From: JAGOJE01 sp964553715
Lineage (GTDB): Bacteria > Pseudomonadota > Alphaproteobacteria > Rickettsiales > Rickettsiaceae
Assembly (NCBI GenBank): GCA_964553715.1
Contig: CAZKKY010000013.1
Span: 1-34,363, forward strand
Length of the DNA: 34,363 nucleotides
Reading direction: 5' to 3'
Shown piece by piece: positions 1 through 8,327 of this stretch. Position 1 is the stretch's first letter, and each line of letters begins with the position of its first letter. The notes below the pieces were generated by a model. The model searched no databases, was not told the origin of the DNA, and saw only the letters and a list, made by a program, of their open reading frames with translations. Both the position numbers and the translations under genes were made by a program.

Positions 1-120
1 ATTTTGTTCTGCTGGAATGGAAGGCTCATGTTCCTCTTCTTCATCTTGACTATCAGCAAGATTTTGTTCTGCTGGAATGGAAGGCTCATATTCCTCTTCT
101 TCATCTTGACTATCATCAGA
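1..120 (-). repeat. 60-bp in-frame tandem repeat (two copies seen, may continue left)
   Basis: Bases 1-60 and 61-120 differ at only a few positions. They encode near-identical 20-residue units with the core DSQDEEEE followed by Y or H, then EPSIPAEQN. Only the Tyr/His position and the Leu-Ala versus Ser-Asp junction change the protein. The array reaches the window edge, so the copy number is unknown. Confidence 0.95.
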
Positions 121-1854
121 ATCTGAACATAACATTTTATCAATAGTTTCTATGTGTTCTGAGATTTTCAGAGACGCAAGCCAATTTTTTTCAATAGGAT
201 ACCAACTTTTGAATATATTATTTATGACATCTTTTATGCTATCATTTGTGTTATTATCTAATAATACAAGTCTTAGATTAATAACAAAATCTCTACAGTC
301 TTCAAATAATTCTTCAAATTTTATTTCTATAGATTCATTAAGTACTAACTCTAAAAATAATTCAGGAGTAGAAAATAGGCTTAAATAATTCTCTATTTTT
401 ATTTTTATGCTTTCTGATAATTTATGATAATTTGCAATACCATATTGCTCCAATAAATTTTGACTGATCACTGTTTCTTCTATAAAATTGCAAAAAATTA
501 AAAAATCTATTATCACAGAATTTATAGATTCAAAATCAATACTTCTTAAATCCTTTTCTATTGTGCTATTGAAACTGTCTAAAAATGTTAGATCTTTATA
601 AGAAAAACATTCTGTTATATTATTCTTTTTATCTTGAGAATATTCAGTATTAGAAATTGCTTTTTTCTGCACATTTTTATCAGCAGGAATATCTAAGGAT
701 TTGTCTTCAAGAGTTTTTAAATTTGGATTCCTCAAATATTTAAGCCATTTTGCTTCAATATCAGACCAACCATTAAAGAAATTTTGTATGAGACTCTTAA
801 AATGATCAGAAGATTGTGTTTTTAGTAGTTTTCCTATAATAAAAACTAACCCTTGAAAATGCTTAAATAATTTTTCTTGTTCTTGATTTTTATCATGATT
901 TACTCCGTACTCTAGGAAAGGATTATTTAGAATGTTATTCACAACTTTTCGTATTTTATTTTCTTGATAATTCAACAACGATCCTAAGAACTTAAAGTCT
1001 GAAATGTATTGTTTACTATTTACTCCCCTCACTATCATCGGAACATTCTGAGCAATTACATCATAGACCTCCTCAAACTCTTTTACTAAACTTTTTATAG
1101 TAACATTACTCCTACTCTTAATACTGGTATTAGAATGAGACTTAGACGATACCAATTTTTTGTTTTCATCATATTTTTTCATCGATTTGTTAAATGCATC
1201 CCATTTTTTCAGAGATTCATTATTATTAGTATCTACACTAGAAGTTCCTGTATTTGTTGTATTGTTATTACCACTAACTTCCTGATCTACTACTAATATT
1301 TTGCGCAACTGATCATTAAGAGGACTAATAGTTTGTGGAGCTAATTCTTTATTCTTAATTTTTGATTTAATTTCTTCTAGAGTCCTTAATAACTCTTCCT
1401 CTGGAGCAGACAAAACATTGAGCGTTGTTTCTACATCACGAAAAAGTTCTATTGGCTTAAAAGCTTTATGTTGTGTAAGTTGCGAAACAGAGCTATTTAA
1501 TGTACTATTTTCCTGATCTAACTTACGCTTATTAGTTTTTTTAGCTTTGTCTTCAGATTCGGGACTCTTCACTTCCTCATTATATGATAAGTTATACTGA
1601 TTACTCACTTCTATAGCAATAGTTGGTGGACTTTCTAAAATTAGGCTGTTGCCACTATCAGTATAGCGTTTAGATTTCTTTTCTAAAGAATCTGACACTT
1701 TTGACTCTTCAGATGAGCCTTCATTATTTAAATTAGTAGGAGTAACTCTACCACTCAATTCCTCTTCTGACAAAACAGTATTATCGTTTTTTTGTTTTTT
1801 TGTAGGTGGAGACTTGGCAATAGTAGATGTAGTAGTAGTAGTAGTATTAAACAT
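1..1854 (-). CDS. Large orphan protein, C-terminus beyond window edge; duplicated module plus acidic tandem repeat
   Basis: The frame is open from an ATG at 1854-1852 to base 1 (618 codons, no stop), so the gene continues off the left edge. I do not recognise the family. Seen: a Thr-rich start, a Lys/Ser/Glu-rich low-complexity region to about residue 210, then mostly helical sequence. A segment around residues 348-375 (FFNGWSDIEAKWLKYL) recurs at about 536-563 (IFKSWYPIEKNWLASL), an offset of 188 residues, so the protein looks internally duplicated. From residue 579 there is a 20-residue acidic unit (DSQDEEEE then EPSIPAEQN), two copies in view, encoded by a 60-bp tandem repeat. No signal peptide or membrane segment is evident. 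A near-consensus promoter lies just upstream. Size, repeats and acidity recall secreted tandem-repeat effectors of Rickettsiales, but that is inference. Confidence 0.85.
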   Translation of the reverse strand, partial: MFNTTTTTTSTIAKSPPTKKQKNDNTVLSEEELSGRVTPTNLNNEGSSEESKVSDSLEKKSKRYTDSGNSLILESPPTIAIEVSNQYNLSYNEEVKSPESEDKAKKTNKRKLDQENSTLNSSVSQLTQHKAFKPIELFRDVETTLNVLSAPEEELLRTLEEIKSKIKNKELAPQTISPLNDQLRKILVVDQEVSGNNNTTNTGTSSVDTNNNESLKKWDAFNKSMKKYDENKKLVSSKSHSNTSIKSRSNVTIKSLVKEFEEVYDVIAQNVPMIVRGVNSKQYISDFKFLGSLLNYQENKIRKVVNNILNNPFLEYGVNHDKNQEQEKLFKHFQGLVFIIGKLLKTQSSDHFKSLIQNFFNGWSDIEAKWLKYLRNPNLKTLEDKSLDIPADKNVQKKAISNTEYSQDKKNNITECFSYKDLTFLDSFNSTIEKDLRSIDFESINSVIIDFLIFCNFIEETVISQNLLEQYGIANYHKLSESIKIKIENYLSLFSTPELFLELVLNESIEIKFEELFEDCRDFVINLRLVLLDNNTNDSIKDVINNIFKSWYPIEKNWLASLKISEHIETIDKMLCSDSDDSQDEEEEYEPSIPAEQNLADSQDEEEEHEPSIPAEQN

Positions 1855-1903
1855 TCTTATCTTTTATTATGATTTATTGACTTTTTATTAATTAATAAAT
1901 AGA

Positions 1904-1932
1904 TTTATATCTAAAATGTTATTTTTTGTCAA
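1904..1932 (-). promoter_or_regulatory. Sigma-70-type promoter for the 1-1854 orphan gene
   Basis: On the minus strand TTGACA (1932-1927) is followed by a 17-nt spacer and TATAAA (1909-1904). The predicted transcript starts near 1897, about 43 nt before the ATG. The boxes are close to consensus. Confidence 0.6.
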
Positions 1933-2040
1933 TTATTAATAATAAAATAATAATTTTTAGAAACATATGATGAACAAGGGCGGACAAGATTGATTTTTAA
2001 TAAAACTACAATCAATTTACATTCTATATCTAAAAAAATC

Positions 2041-2068
2041 TTGCGATAGGATTGATATATTCTATAAT
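2041..2068 (+). promoter_or_regulatory. Candidate promoter of the BamF-like lipoprotein gene
   Basis: TTGCGA (2041-2046), a 16-nt spacer, then a perfect TATAAT (2063-2068). This puts transcription start near 2075, about 40 nt before the ATG at 2114. Confidence 0.5.
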
Positions 2069-2113
2069 AGCTGATAATTAATAAGCATTAAGTAGTTTTA
2101 GTTTGGGAAATAT

Positions 2114-2326
2114 ATGGGTAAAAAAATTCTAGTATTGATAAGTTCCGCTATTTTTCTCAGCGGTTGTAGTACAAAATTTAAGCAGAAGGTGGGTATCGTG
2201 ACTACAGGACCTAATGAATATAAGGTTCAAACAAATAAGCCTTTAGATGTTCCTCCGCATTACGACCTTCCTATTCCTAGTGCTACAACAAAAGAAAATA
2301 TAGACAAAAATCATAAAAATTCTTAG
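2114..2326 (+). CDS. Small BamF-like (DUF3035-type) outer-membrane lipoprotein
   Basis: A 70-residue protein with a lipoprotein signal peptide: charged start MGKK, hydrophobic core, and lipobox LSGC with the lipidated Cys at 18. The mature part holds GPNEYKVQTNKPLDVPPHY, which resembles the alphaproteobacterial BamF/DUF3035 signature (a GP[DN]E[FY] stretch, then a xPLxxPPxY stretch). BamF is an accessory lipoprotein of the BAM outer-membrane assembly complex in alphaproteobacteria. This copy is much shorter than typical free-living members and little follows the motif. bamE is also in the window at 19763, which supports a BAM machine in this cell. Promoter boxes lie just upstream. The lipoprotein call is strong and the BamF relationship is a motif-level judgement. 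Confidence 0.75.
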   Translation: MGKKILVLISSAIFLSGCSTKFKQKVGIVTTGPNEYKVQTNKPLDVPPHYDLPIPSATTKENIDKNHKNS

Positions 2327-2613
2327 TTGATTAATATCCACAAAATCTGTGGATAACTCAGTGGAAAAGATGAGAATATAGCCTTAGGATACTCGTGCTT
2401 ATTATCTCCTCCAGTCCGGTGATTAAAAAATAGGCAAGTACCTTCCAGGCCTTATGTTTCCGTTGCTACGAAATAGCGACTTCGTTAACTAAATCATAAT
2501 AATATTTTAGAATCAAACCTATTATAAGTCTATTGTGTATAGTTTTTTAACCAGAGGGATAAAAATAAACCTTTAACCTAACAATAATAATAAATATTGA
2601 AGTACTTTTTCGA
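2327..2613. other. 287-nt non-coding spacer with small dyads; possible unassigned RNA
   Basis: No open frame fits. It opens with a perfect hairpin (TCCACA, 5-nt loop, TGTGGA, about 2337-2353) without a U-tract, so it is not a clear terminator. The stretch 2380-2500 is more GC-rich than the other spacers nearby and holds a GCTA-CGAA-ATAGC dyad near 2464-2476. I compared it by eye with 6S, SRP, RNase P and tmRNA hallmarks and found no convincing match. Confidence 0.3.
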
Positions 2614-3105
2614 TTAATAGTTATTTTTTATGAGGACCAAAAAATCTTCATGAATTTCTGAAAAAAACTCTTGCGTAAATGGATATATTTCGGTTTTGCT
2701 TTCTAGGTCTAATATTTCTATCAAGTCACCTGCACCAAAATTATACACTGCAACTACAGAACCTAATACATCTCCCTTTTCAGATCTGACTTCCATAGAG
2801 ATTAAATCCTCAATATAATACTCTGACATTTCTAAATCAGGAAGATTATCTCTTCTCGTATATAATTTAGTTCCCTTGTAAAGTTCTGATGTATTACGGT
2901 CATTAACACCAGTAATAGAGCATATTATTTCTTTATTACCTGCTCTGATAAACTTCATATGTAATTCCTGCCCCTTTTCATCTTGCAAAGGCAGAGAAGC
3001 TATAGTTTTACTATTATTAGTGAAAGACCTTACTCTAACATGACCTTTTATTCCATGCGCACCTATTATTACGCCTAAATATATTAATTTTTCATTTTTT
3101 AACAT
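2614..3105 (-). CDS. rimM: Ribosome maturation factor RimM
   Basis: A 163-residue protein of normal RimM length. The N-terminal beta-barrel begins IYLGVIIGAHGIKGHVRVRSF, the family signature near residues 8-28. The C-terminal PRC-barrel covers about 95-163 (YYIEDLISMEV, GSVVAVYNFGAGDLIEI). RimM binds ribosomal protein S19 and helps mature the head of the 30S subunit together with 16S rRNA processing. The usual partners rpsP, trmD and rplS are not beside it. It stands alone, divergent from the AsmA-like gene, as is common in scattered Rickettsiales genomes. Confidence 0.95.
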   Translation of the reverse strand: MLKNEKLIYLGVIIGAHGIKGHVRVRSFTNNSKTIASLPLQDEKGQELHMKFIRAGNKEIICSITGVNDRNTSELYKGTKLYTRRDNLPDLEMSEYYIEDLISMEVRSEKGDVLGSVVAVYNFGAGDLIEILDLESKTEIYPFTQEFFSEIHEDFLVLIKNNY

Positions 3106-3250
3106 CTTTCGTAGATTTTAGTGATTTAACAAGTTATAATAACATTTGCTTAAGGTTTCAAAAATTAAGACTTCAAAAAAGAACTACATTTGAATAAATT
3201 GATTATATACAAGTTTAAGAAATTTAGTAACATTAATTATTAAGATCATT

Positions 3251-5503
3251 ATGAAAAAAACATTTATATTAATTGGATCATTTGTTTTAATGCTCTTATC
3301 TATATGGACTGTTGTGTTACTTATGATAGATTACAGTAAAATAGAATCTGAAATTAGAACTATTATTCAGACTGATAATTCTTCTAATAATCTTATACAA
3401 AGTATTACTATTAAAAAATTCCCATTACCTCAAATTATCTTAAAAGGCGTAGTACTAGAAGGTTTTAATATAGGAGATGTTACTTTAAAATTTAACTTAA
3501 AATCTCTCTTTTTAAATAAGCCAGAAATTGCTAAAATATCAATCATAGAACCTGGTTTTTATGTAGATTTATATGTCAATTATATAAATAACATACCTGT
3601 TTCATGCAATGCTACAGGACGTATTACTGATATATATCAACTAATTAGTAATTATGTCAATCTACCTAAACAAACAAAAGTAATTTTTTCTGATAAACCT
3701 GCAGATATAAAATTTGATCTTAACTACTCTAATTCCGTATTAAATTTTAGTAATATCAAAATCTCTTCGGATAAAACTGAAGCAAGTGGTGAAGGAGATT
3801 TGTCGTTAAAAGAAGGCGATTTAAATCATTTAAAATTAAATTTCTCACGCATAGCAATTTATGAAGATGTTCTAGAAGACACTATTATCAGTATTAGTTT
3901 TAACAATCAGAAATTATATTTAGATCAATTTTCAGGGGCGATAGGCTCTGGAGGAGAATTCTCTCTTTCTGGCAATTTCGAGACACAGGATAATATACCT
4001 ATGTTTTTAGGTAATATGGATATAAAACATAATAATGTAAATGACTTGCTAGTAAAACTCAACCTACCTCATCTTGCTTCTTCGATAAGTGATGTAGGAG
4101 ATTTATCTGCAAAGGTGCGTATTAATCCTATAGAGTTCAGTGCTAAAGATATTATAATGAAACTTGGCGCTATCGAAATTACTGGTGATAGTAGTATAAA
4201 GATTATAGGAAGTCAGCCTCGTATAAGCTCTAAGATCAATATATCTGGCTTTAATGATACCAAGGAAATGCCTATTTTTTCATCTATGATAAAATATTTT
4301 GTTTCTTTAAAAGACGGAATGAAAGAAGAATCATATGTTACAAAGTTTATTCCTCTTAGAGAAATAACATCTATAGGATCATTTAAAACTAGATTAGACA
4401 AGCCAATAGTACTTGGCAAAGAAGCCGATTTTATAGAGCTATCTGGGAATTTCAGCTCTGGCAAACTTTCCTTAGATTCTTTTGAATATAAAGCAGGTGA
4501 TACTAATATTTTAGGGGATTTAGAACTTACTACTACTGTTTTAATGCCTAGTTTAAGGTTCAACATTACATCTGGCAATGCTAGTACCGACTTTATAAAC
4601 ATTCAAAATATTTTAGATTTTAGCAAAGAATTAGATAGTAATTATGATTTTAACAAAGCAAAACTTGCTATCAATATTAATATTGATAGCCTTATTAATA
4701 ATAACACGGAATATCAAAATATTAAAATAACAGCTTATAATCAGGGAAATGTCTTGATTATCCCTAATGCTACTATGATGATAGGGGATTCTTCTGTAAT
4801 ACTAAATGGTAATATTAGCATATCTACTCTAAATTTTAACTTTGGATATGCATATAATTCTATGAATATAAGCGACGCTACAAGCCTTATAGTATCTGGC
4901 CTTGATGTAAATGGAGTTATTAGTTCAAACGGTATAATATCAAGTCATGGTACTAGTATAGAAGAATTATTATATAATCTCTCAATAAAATCCAAATTTT
5001 TAGCAGATAGCATTACTATAGGTGGGTATGACATAGATGGAGTAATAAATAAAATTAACACACCTACATATGTTTTTGATAATACAGAAGATAGTCAAAA
5101 CGAAAAAGTAGAAATACTGAATCTTAGACCTCTAGAGCAAGATATGGTAAAAGCAACAAGTGCTGGACAAACAGTTATTTCAAAAGTAGGTGGACATATT
5201 AAAATGGACTTAGGTAAAATCATCATAGATAATGTGGAGTTTGCTACTACTAATGCTAAGGGAGTACTTAATATGTCTTATAATATATATAATCAAGAAC
5301 TATACTTACAATCTGATTTTAACTTTCCTTTATTGTTATCTGGCAATAATAATACTCTAGGAGAATTTTCTTTGATACTAGAAAATAGAGACAACTTATT
5401 CCAAAAATTTGTTGATATATCAGGCTTATTATCATCCTTAAAAAGACGTCCATCGTTGCAGTACAAACCATTACTTAATGAGTTTGATAAAATCGATCGA
5501 TAA
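3251..5503 (+). CDS. AsmA-like inner-membrane protein with large periplasmic beta-rich domain
   Basis: 750 residues. One N-terminal membrane segment (about 5-27, FILIGSFVLMLLSIWTVVLL) is followed by a long periplasmic part rich in alternating hydrophobic and polar strands, with many Asn/Ser/Ile and short phrases such as ASGEGDLSL and GNFSSGKLSLD. This is the style of AsmA/YhdP-family proteins, which are thought to form hydrophobic grooves bridging the inner and outer membranes and to influence lipid transport and outer-membrane assembly. The order of sub-motifs (short strands, glycine-centred turns, C-terminal strand-rich domain near 600-720) fits AsmA better than an adhesin. coxC follows after 79 nt with its own promoter. 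The superfamily is fairly secure; the exact subfamily is not. Confidence 0.75.
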   Translation: MKKTFILIGSFVLMLLSIWTVVLLMIDYSKIESEIRTIIQTDNSSNNLIQSITIKKFPLPQIILKGVVLEGFNIGDVTLKFNLKSLFLNKPEIAKISIIEPGFYVDLYVNYINNIPVSCNATGRITDIYQLISNYVNLPKQTKVIFSDKPADIKFDLNYSNSVLNFSNIKISSDKTEASGEGDLSLKEGDLNHLKLNFSRIAIYEDVLEDTIISISFNNQKLYLDQFSGAIGSGGEFSLSGNFETQDNIPMFLGNMDIKHNNVNDLLVKLNLPHLASSISDVGDLSAKVRINPIEFSAKDIIMKLGAIEITGDSSIKIIGSQPRISSKINISGFNDTKEMPIFSSMIKYFVSLKDGMKEESYVTKFIPLREITSIGSFKTRLDKPIVLGKEADFIELSGNFSSGKLSLDSFEYKAGDTNILGDLELTTTVLMPSLRFNITSGNASTDFINIQNILDFSKELDSNYDFNKAKLAININIDSLINNNTEYQNIKITAYNQGNVLIIPNATMMIGDSSVILNGNISISTLNFNFGYAYNSMNISDATSLIVSGLDVNGVISSNGIISSHGTSIEELLYNLSIKSKFLADSITIGGYDIDGVINKINTPTYVFDNTEDSQNEKVEILNLRPLEQDMVKATSAGQTVISKVGGHIKMDLGKIIIDNVEFATTNAKGVLNMSYNIYNQELYLQSDFNFPLLLSGNNNTLGEFSLILENRDNLFQKFVDISGLLSSLKRRPSLQYKPLLNEFDKIDR

Positions 5504-5525
5504 GAAGATAATAGACTATAGATTA

Positions 5526-5554
5526 TTGCAATATTCTAATTTATATCATATTAT
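5526..5554 (+). promoter_or_regulatory. Candidate promoter of coxC
   Basis: TTGCAA (5526-5531), a 17-nt spacer, TATTAT (5549-5554). Predicted start is near 5561, giving a leader of about 22 nt before the ATG at 5583. Confidence 0.5.
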
Positions 5555-5582
5555 TTTCTAAACAACCTTATGAAAAAATCTT

Positions 5583-6407
5583 ATGAGTAATGTTAAAGAA
5601 CAAAAACATCCATATCATTTAGTAGATTTAAGCCCATGGCCTATATTTACATCTTTTTCTTTATTATTTGTAGCAGGTGGGGCTGTTATGTCTATGCATG
5701 GACATACTTTAGGCCATTTAGTCCTTTTTTTAGGCACGATATCACTTCTTGCATCCATTTTTTGCTGGTGGAGAGATGTAATAAGAGAAGGACTGGCAAA
5801 CCATCATACTTCTTACGTACGACAAGGCTTAAGAATAGGAATGGCATTATTTGTTTTATCTGAAGTAATGTTCTTTTTTGCTTTCTTCTTTTCATTTTTT
5901 AAAGCAAGCCTATTTCCTGAAGGAATTCTTGATGATGCGGGGCTTTGGGTAATAGCAGAATCAACATGGCCACCTAAAAATATAGAAACTTTTGACCCCT
6001 GGGACATTCCCTTTATGAATACATTGATCTTGCTACTATCTGGTACTACTGTAACATGGGCTCATCAAGCATTGTTAGAAAACAACCAAAAAGATCTAGT
6101 TCAAGCTTTGGGATATACTATACTTTTAGGTGTTTTTTTCTCATTCATGCAAGCTGTTGAATATATGCATGCACCTTTCAAATTTACTGACGGTATATAT
6201 GCTTCAAATTTCTATATGGCAACAGGATTTCACGGAGCGCATGTTATAATAGGCACTATCTTTCTAACAGTTTGCTATTTTAGAGCAAAAAGAGGTGATT
6301 TTGTAGAAGGGAAAGGCCATCTTGGACTAGAATTTGCAGCATGGTATTGGCATTTTGTAGACGTAGTATGGCTATTTTTATTTGTATTTGTCTATGTTCT
6401 TGGGTAA
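5583..6407 (+). CDS. coxC: Cytochrome c oxidase subunit III
   Basis: 274 residues, a usual length. The family pattern is clear from the start: HPYHLVDLSPWPIF, then seven membrane segments, with conserved phrases FCWWRDVIREG, SEVMFFFAFFFSFF, ESTWPPKNIETFDPWDIPF, NTLILLLSGTTVTWAHQAL and FHGAHVIIG, ending in EFAAWYWHFVDVVWLFLF. Subunit III is an integral membrane part of aa3-type oxidase that supports subunit I and proton-uptake stability. ctaG and the coxA/B genes are not in the window, but the assembly factor SURF1 is at 29486. The stop codon TAA (6405-6407) directly abuts the stop of the convergent orphan gene at 6408. Confidence 0.97.
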   Translation: MSNVKEQKHPYHLVDLSPWPIFTSFSLLFVAGGAVMSMHGHTLGHLVLFLGTISLLASIFCWWRDVIREGLANHHTSYVRQGLRIGMALFVLSEVMFFFAFFFSFFKASLFPEGILDDAGLWVIAESTWPPKNIETFDPWDIPFMNTLILLLSGTTVTWAHQALLENNQKDLVQALGYTILLGVFFSFMQAVEYMHAPFKFTDGIYASNFYMATGFHGAHVIIGTIFLTVCYFRAKRGDFVEGKGHLGLEFAAWYWHFVDVVWLFLFVFVYVLG

Positions 6408-8279
6408 TTAGGAACTATTATTCTCACCAGAAAGTACAATAGATGAGGTATCAATATTGAGACTACTTAGAACATCGTTAAAAGATGCGCCGCCATCTAA
6501 CATGTCATTTATGCTCCGTAGCGTATCATATGATTCATTATTCACAAGAGTAGATACATTAGAAAAACATATATTCTTAGATAACATAGCATTTATTTCA
6601 GAAATCTTAAGAATATTATCAAGACCAAATATCAAGCTATTTACTTGAGTAATAGCGTTTACAATATTAGGTGATTCTCCAGACCCTTGCTGCTCTGCGA
6701 TTAAAGATGCTAAAATGCTTTTCGCATCACTGATGTAGCTGTTGATTCCTACATTCCAGTAATTTTGTGTTGATAAATTTAATGCTCCTATCTTAGCTTT
6801 CTGAAGAATAGTAGTAGATAGGCTCATCAAATATTGAAGCCTTTGTGCGTCTGTTAAACTTGCTACTGAAGAATCATTATAACGAATAATATCTAATATT
6901 GTATAAAGCCTACCCGAAAAGCCTTGAGTAACAAGAGCATTTACATTAGTAAGAGCAGTTGTTAAATCAGAGCCAACAGAAAGGTATTTATTTACTAACC
7001 CCATAAAACCAGAATACACTTGACCTGATATCGTATTATGAATTTGGTTAGTTGTTACTCCATCACTTATTCCAATAGGAGAACCAGCGATTTGTGCGTT
7101 AACCATAGCTTGTTGGTAAGTTGTTATAGCAGAAGATATAGCACGTACTATATCTGGATTGCTAGGAGTCATAGAATTTATTTGCTCTATTAAAGCACTA
7201 CCTGGTTCTATCTTAGCTCTTAAATCTGCTATTTGACTTTCTAATTCATCTGGATTTAACGAATTTATTTTATTAATGATATTGTTAAACACCGTGGTAA
7301 GAGTTATAACTTGTTCTGCATGATCATATTCTAATGCGGCATTAGATATTATTGATATTAAATTATTACCATTAGAATCTGTAGTTGCAGTATTTATCTC
7401 AGGATAGACAGGAGTAAAATTGCCATATTGATCTTCTATCTGTAAAAACCTATGAAGTTGTACTAGAGTAAGAAAAGCATCTATATTATGCTTACTAGTG
7501 AATTGGCAAGCAAAATCTATGTTGTTAGAATCAACATTAGTATATCCTGATGCATTATTATTATAAATCCACTCTAACATATCTGCTTGTGATAAATTAG
7601 TGAATTTATCTAAATCTTCAAATCCAACTCCTGGAATCTTTAAAGCCTTAACTTTTGCTTGGCTAAGTTCTGTAGAATCTGGACATAATGCTACTGCCTG
7701 ATCTACTGTTACTAGACCTGTTGCAAATGCACTAGACTGATAATTATTAGTAATTTTAAGTGCTTGATTAAAAGCATCATTAATATCAAAGCCTGTATCC
7801 TTAGTTTCTGTATTATCATTTGCATATTGCAAGTACACACAATTAAATGCTCTTGCTTGATCTTGACCTATTAAAAATAGATAAGTAGAACCAGCAGGAG
7901 TAGTAAGAAGCCTATTAATTACATATAATGGATATGTGTTATTGAAATAAAAATACTTCACAATATTGTTAGCATTACCAAGCTGATTTAAAGATGAAAC
8001 TATATTATGATTTTGAGTATTGTGAGCATTTACTAAATCCAATCTAATCATATTTTGAAATGCTGCTTCGTCATCTGGAGTCCAAGTAATATCGCTTGCT
8101 AATATGATAATATTATTTGCTGATAATCCATTTAAATATGCCATCTTCAAAAGTCCATGGGACTCTTTTAGTATATCGGCCCTCTCATCCGTTATTAAAC
8201 CATTTGCAATATCAGAAGTAATTTTGTCTTGAAATTCTAGTTCGTTATCTAGAGTCCAGTGAAAAAGAAATGATGCCAT
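6408..8279 (-). CDS. 623-residue orphan with N-terminal WTxDxExxFQ repeat
   Basis: Not recognised. There is no signal peptide or membrane span. The N-terminus has a two-copy motif about 58 residues apart: FHWTLDNELEFQDKITSDIAN (from residue 6) and ITWTPDDEAAFQNMIRLDLVN (from residue 64). Both are followed by a Thr-rich turn and a helix, suggesting small repeated helical domains. The rest is Asn/Ser/Thr/Ile-rich and predicted helical, with few Cys and a hydrophilic C-terminus ending GENNSS. A good Shine-Dalgarno (AGGAGA at 8292-8287) sits 7 nt before the ATG, stronger than at most genes here. It lies 48 nt after the dioxygenase-fold gene on the same strand and could share its transcript. A secreted or host-interacting role is plausible for an unsignalled repeat protein in this type of organism but is not shown. 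Confidence 0.8.
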   Translation of the reverse strand: MASFLFHWTLDNELEFQDKITSDIANGLITDERADILKESHGLLKMAYLNGLSANNIIILASDITWTPDDEAAFQNMIRLDLVNAHNTQNHNIVSSLNQLGNANNIVKYFYFNNTYPLYVINRLLTTPAGSTYLFLIGQDQARAFNCVYLQYANDNTETKDTGFDINDAFNQALKITNNYQSSAFATGLVTVDQAVALCPDSTELSQAKVKALKIPGVGFEDLDKFTNLSQADMLEWIYNNNASGYTNVDSNNIDFACQFTSKHNIDAFLTLVQLHRFLQIEDQYGNFTPVYPEINTATTDSNGNNLISIISNAALEYDHAEQVITLTTVFNNIINKINSLNPDELESQIADLRAKIEPGSALIEQINSMTPSNPDIVRAISSAITTYQQAMVNAQIAGSPIGISDGVTTNQIHNTISGQVYSGFMGLVNKYLSVGSDLTTALTNVNALVTQGFSGRLYTILDIIRYNDSSVASLTDAQRLQYLMSLSTTILQKAKIGALNLSTQNYWNVGINSYISDAKSILASLIAEQQGSGESPNIVNAITQVNSLIFGLDNILKISEINAMLSKNICFSNVSTLVNNESYDTLRSINDMLDGGASFNDVLSSLNIDTSSIVLSGENNSS

Positions 8280-8327
8280 TATTTTATCTCCTATTTATTT
8301 GTATCAAAAATTACCTATGATACCACC

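Noticed and set aside
152..388. Plus-strand open frame
   Set aside because: Antisense shadow within the long minus-strand gene at 1-1854, which is fully open and has a promoter.
2337..2353. TCCACA/TGTGGA hairpin as terminator of the BamF-like gene
   Set aside because: The stem is short and no U-tract follows, so an intrinsic terminator is not supported.
2380..2510. 6S, SRP, RNase P or tmRNA gene
   Set aside because: I looked for the conserved cores of each on both strands and did not find them convincingly.
4213..4602. Minus-strand open frame inside the AsmA-like gene
   Set aside because: No family resemblance; AT-rich opposite strand of a clear 750-codon gene.
5636..6007. Three short frames overlapping coxC
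   Set aside because: coxC is unmistakable across this stretch; these are out-of-frame readings.
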